Assembly (NCBI GenBank): GCA_024405875.1
Contig: JAKSOA010000002.1
Coordinates: forward strand, 62,001-126,000
Origin: Paludibacteraceae bacterium
GTDB taxonomy: Bacteria > Bacteroidota > Bacteroidia > Bacteroidales > Paludibacteraceae
DNA length: 64,000 nucleotides
Direction: 5' to 3'
Positions 63,263-64,000 of the stretch are shown here, one piece after another (position 1 is the first letter of the stretch; each line of letters opens with the position of its first letter). Both the position numbers and the translations under genes were made by a program. The notes under the pieces are model-generated. The model did not search any database. It was not told the origin of the DNA and was given only the letters and a program-made list of their open reading frames with translations.

Positions 63263-64000
63263 TTAATTTTGAAAGAATTTGTTAAAATCCTCAAAACTTA
63301 CGGTCTTGTCAGTCATTGTAACCTTCTCTTTCAAAATCTCCATAACCTTGTTCTCAAAGGCACGCTCAGTGGCAGCCTTTCTGCCATCTTTGTTCTCAAG
63401 CATCTCCTTGACATAGTTTGCAAGAATGTCATCAGGAACGCTCAGCATACCATATTGGGCGAACTGTGCCGCAGCCTGTTTCTTAGCCACCGCCTCTATG
63501 TCAGCCTTCTCAATCTTAACGCCGGCGTCTTTGGCTGTTTTATCCTTGAACAGTTGCCATTTAAGGTCATCAAGCATCTTTGAGAACTCAGACTCTATTT
63601 TGTCATCGGTCATATCCTTGTTAGCCTCCTTTAACCAGCGTTTCAGGAAATCCTCAGGGAACTTGACATCTTTAAGACTCTCAATAATAAGTGAGCGCAT
63701 ATCAAGTATGAACTTAATGTCAGAGTCAGCCACAAACTGTTTCTGAAGGTCAGCCTTGATTCTTGCCTCAAACTCATCAACACTCTTTACGGCATCTTTG
63801 CCAAAACAGTTGTCAAAGAACTCCTGGTCCATCTCAGCCTGAGCAAAACGTGTAATCTCCTTAATGGTGAACTTAACGTCAGACTTAAACTCCTTAGCCG
63901 CCTCTTTCTCAATCTTGAGCAGTGATGAAAGTTCAACCTCATTACCGTCAAAAGCCTTTGATGGGTTGAAATTAAAACTCTCACCAATCTTCTTGCCGGC
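63263..64000 (-). CDS. tig: Trigger factor (N-terminal part cut by window edge)
   Basis: The frame is open to the right edge; 245 C-terminal residues are present. Trigger factor is the ribosome-bound chaperone and peptidyl-prolyl isomerase. Visible, from the edge inward, are the end of the PPIase-linked region (FKSDVKFTIKEITRFAQAE), then DQEFFDNCFGKDAVKSVDEF and the helical C-terminal chaperone arms (FLKRWLKEANKDMTDDKIE, MLSVPDDILANYVKEMLE). An internal Met at 63832 is not the start because the preceding codons continue the family pattern. The order tig-clpP-clpX is conserved in most bacteria. Confidence 0.93.
   Translation of the reverse strand, partial: AGKKIGESFNFNPSKAFDGNEVELSSLLKIEKEAAKEFKSDVKFTIKEITRFAQAEMDQEFFDNCFGKDAVKSVDEFEARIKADLQKQFVADSDIKFILDMRSLIIESLKDVKFPEDFLKRWLKEANKDMTDDKIESEFSKMLDDLKWQLFKDKTAKDAGVKIEKADIEAVAKKQAAAQFAQYGMLSVPDDILANYVKEMLENKDGRKAATERAFENKVMEILKEKVTMTDKTVSFEDFNKFFQN

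Noticed and set aside
63787..63987. 66-codon ORF at the right edge
   Set aside because: It is a shadow of trigger factor, whose own frame is open to the window edge and matches the family.

Overview
The window is a gene-dense stretch of a Bacteroidales chromosome, most likely from an uncultured gut or oral species. No rRNA, tRNA, CRISPR, prophage or IS transposase was seen. The assignment rests on lineage-typical genes: the RprX/RprY two-component pair, a PorE-like OmpA lipoprotein, the PorX response regulator of the type IX secretion system, and an N-succinylornithine-type carbamoyltransferase carrying the diagnostic Pro90. Promoters follow the Bacteroidetes pattern (TTTG, about 19 bp, TAnnTTTG). 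56 protein genes are called; both edge genes (uvrC, tig) are cut by the window.

Layout. 1-6143: uvrC end, deoC, ychF, a coiled-coil membrane protein, hemW, a VanZ-like gene and dprA. 6144-6620: an unusually AT-rich gap with DnaA-box-like repeats. 6621-9352 (minus): a helix-hairpin-helix protein with a predicted outer-membrane barrel, plus a barrel partner. 9462-17101: DUF4294, a small membrane protein, a THUMP RNA methyltransferase, then rprX-rprY-porE-thyA-folA with overlapping or touching ends. 17186-24466: purH and the cell-shape operon mreB-mreC-mreD-mrdA-rodA. 24469-26261: a long-chain prenyl synthase and a methylmalonyl-CoA decarboxylase. 26359-32893: arginine biosynthesis (argR, GNAT, argG, argC, argD, argF') interrupted by greA and a HIT gene. 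32976-38972: miaB, an OmpA porin and a receiver/PPDK_N fusion. 39011-47380: an envelope-glycan cluster (MsbA-like exporter, three tandem paralogous glycosyltransferases, an LTA-synthase-type enzyme, two more glycosyltransferases).

From about 47.3 kb all genes are on the minus strand: an O-antigen-ligase-like gene coupled to gyrB; a conserved hypothetical; an envelope operon read as ldcA, CPBP/Ddl, prenyl synthase and PMT-type transferase; gtrA-porX; and tig-clpP-clpX-recQ. Many genes serve peptidoglycan and the outer envelope (mre/mrdA/rodA, Ddl, LdcA, both prenyl synthases, PorE/PorX, the glycan cluster).

The most unusual content is between the genes. Intergenic spacers carry arrays with a strict 7-bp period but different unit sequences, plus an 8-bp TCACCGAA-type family that also occurs in frame inside ldcA. 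Palindromes and repeats repeatedly overlap the stop codon of the preceding gene. Other points of interest are a CPBP-Ddl reading-frame fusion that hinges on a six-A run, a terminator in the greA leader, a 141-bp terminal-inverted-repeat element between two glycosyltransferases, and terminator hairpins whose loops hold the promoter -33 box.
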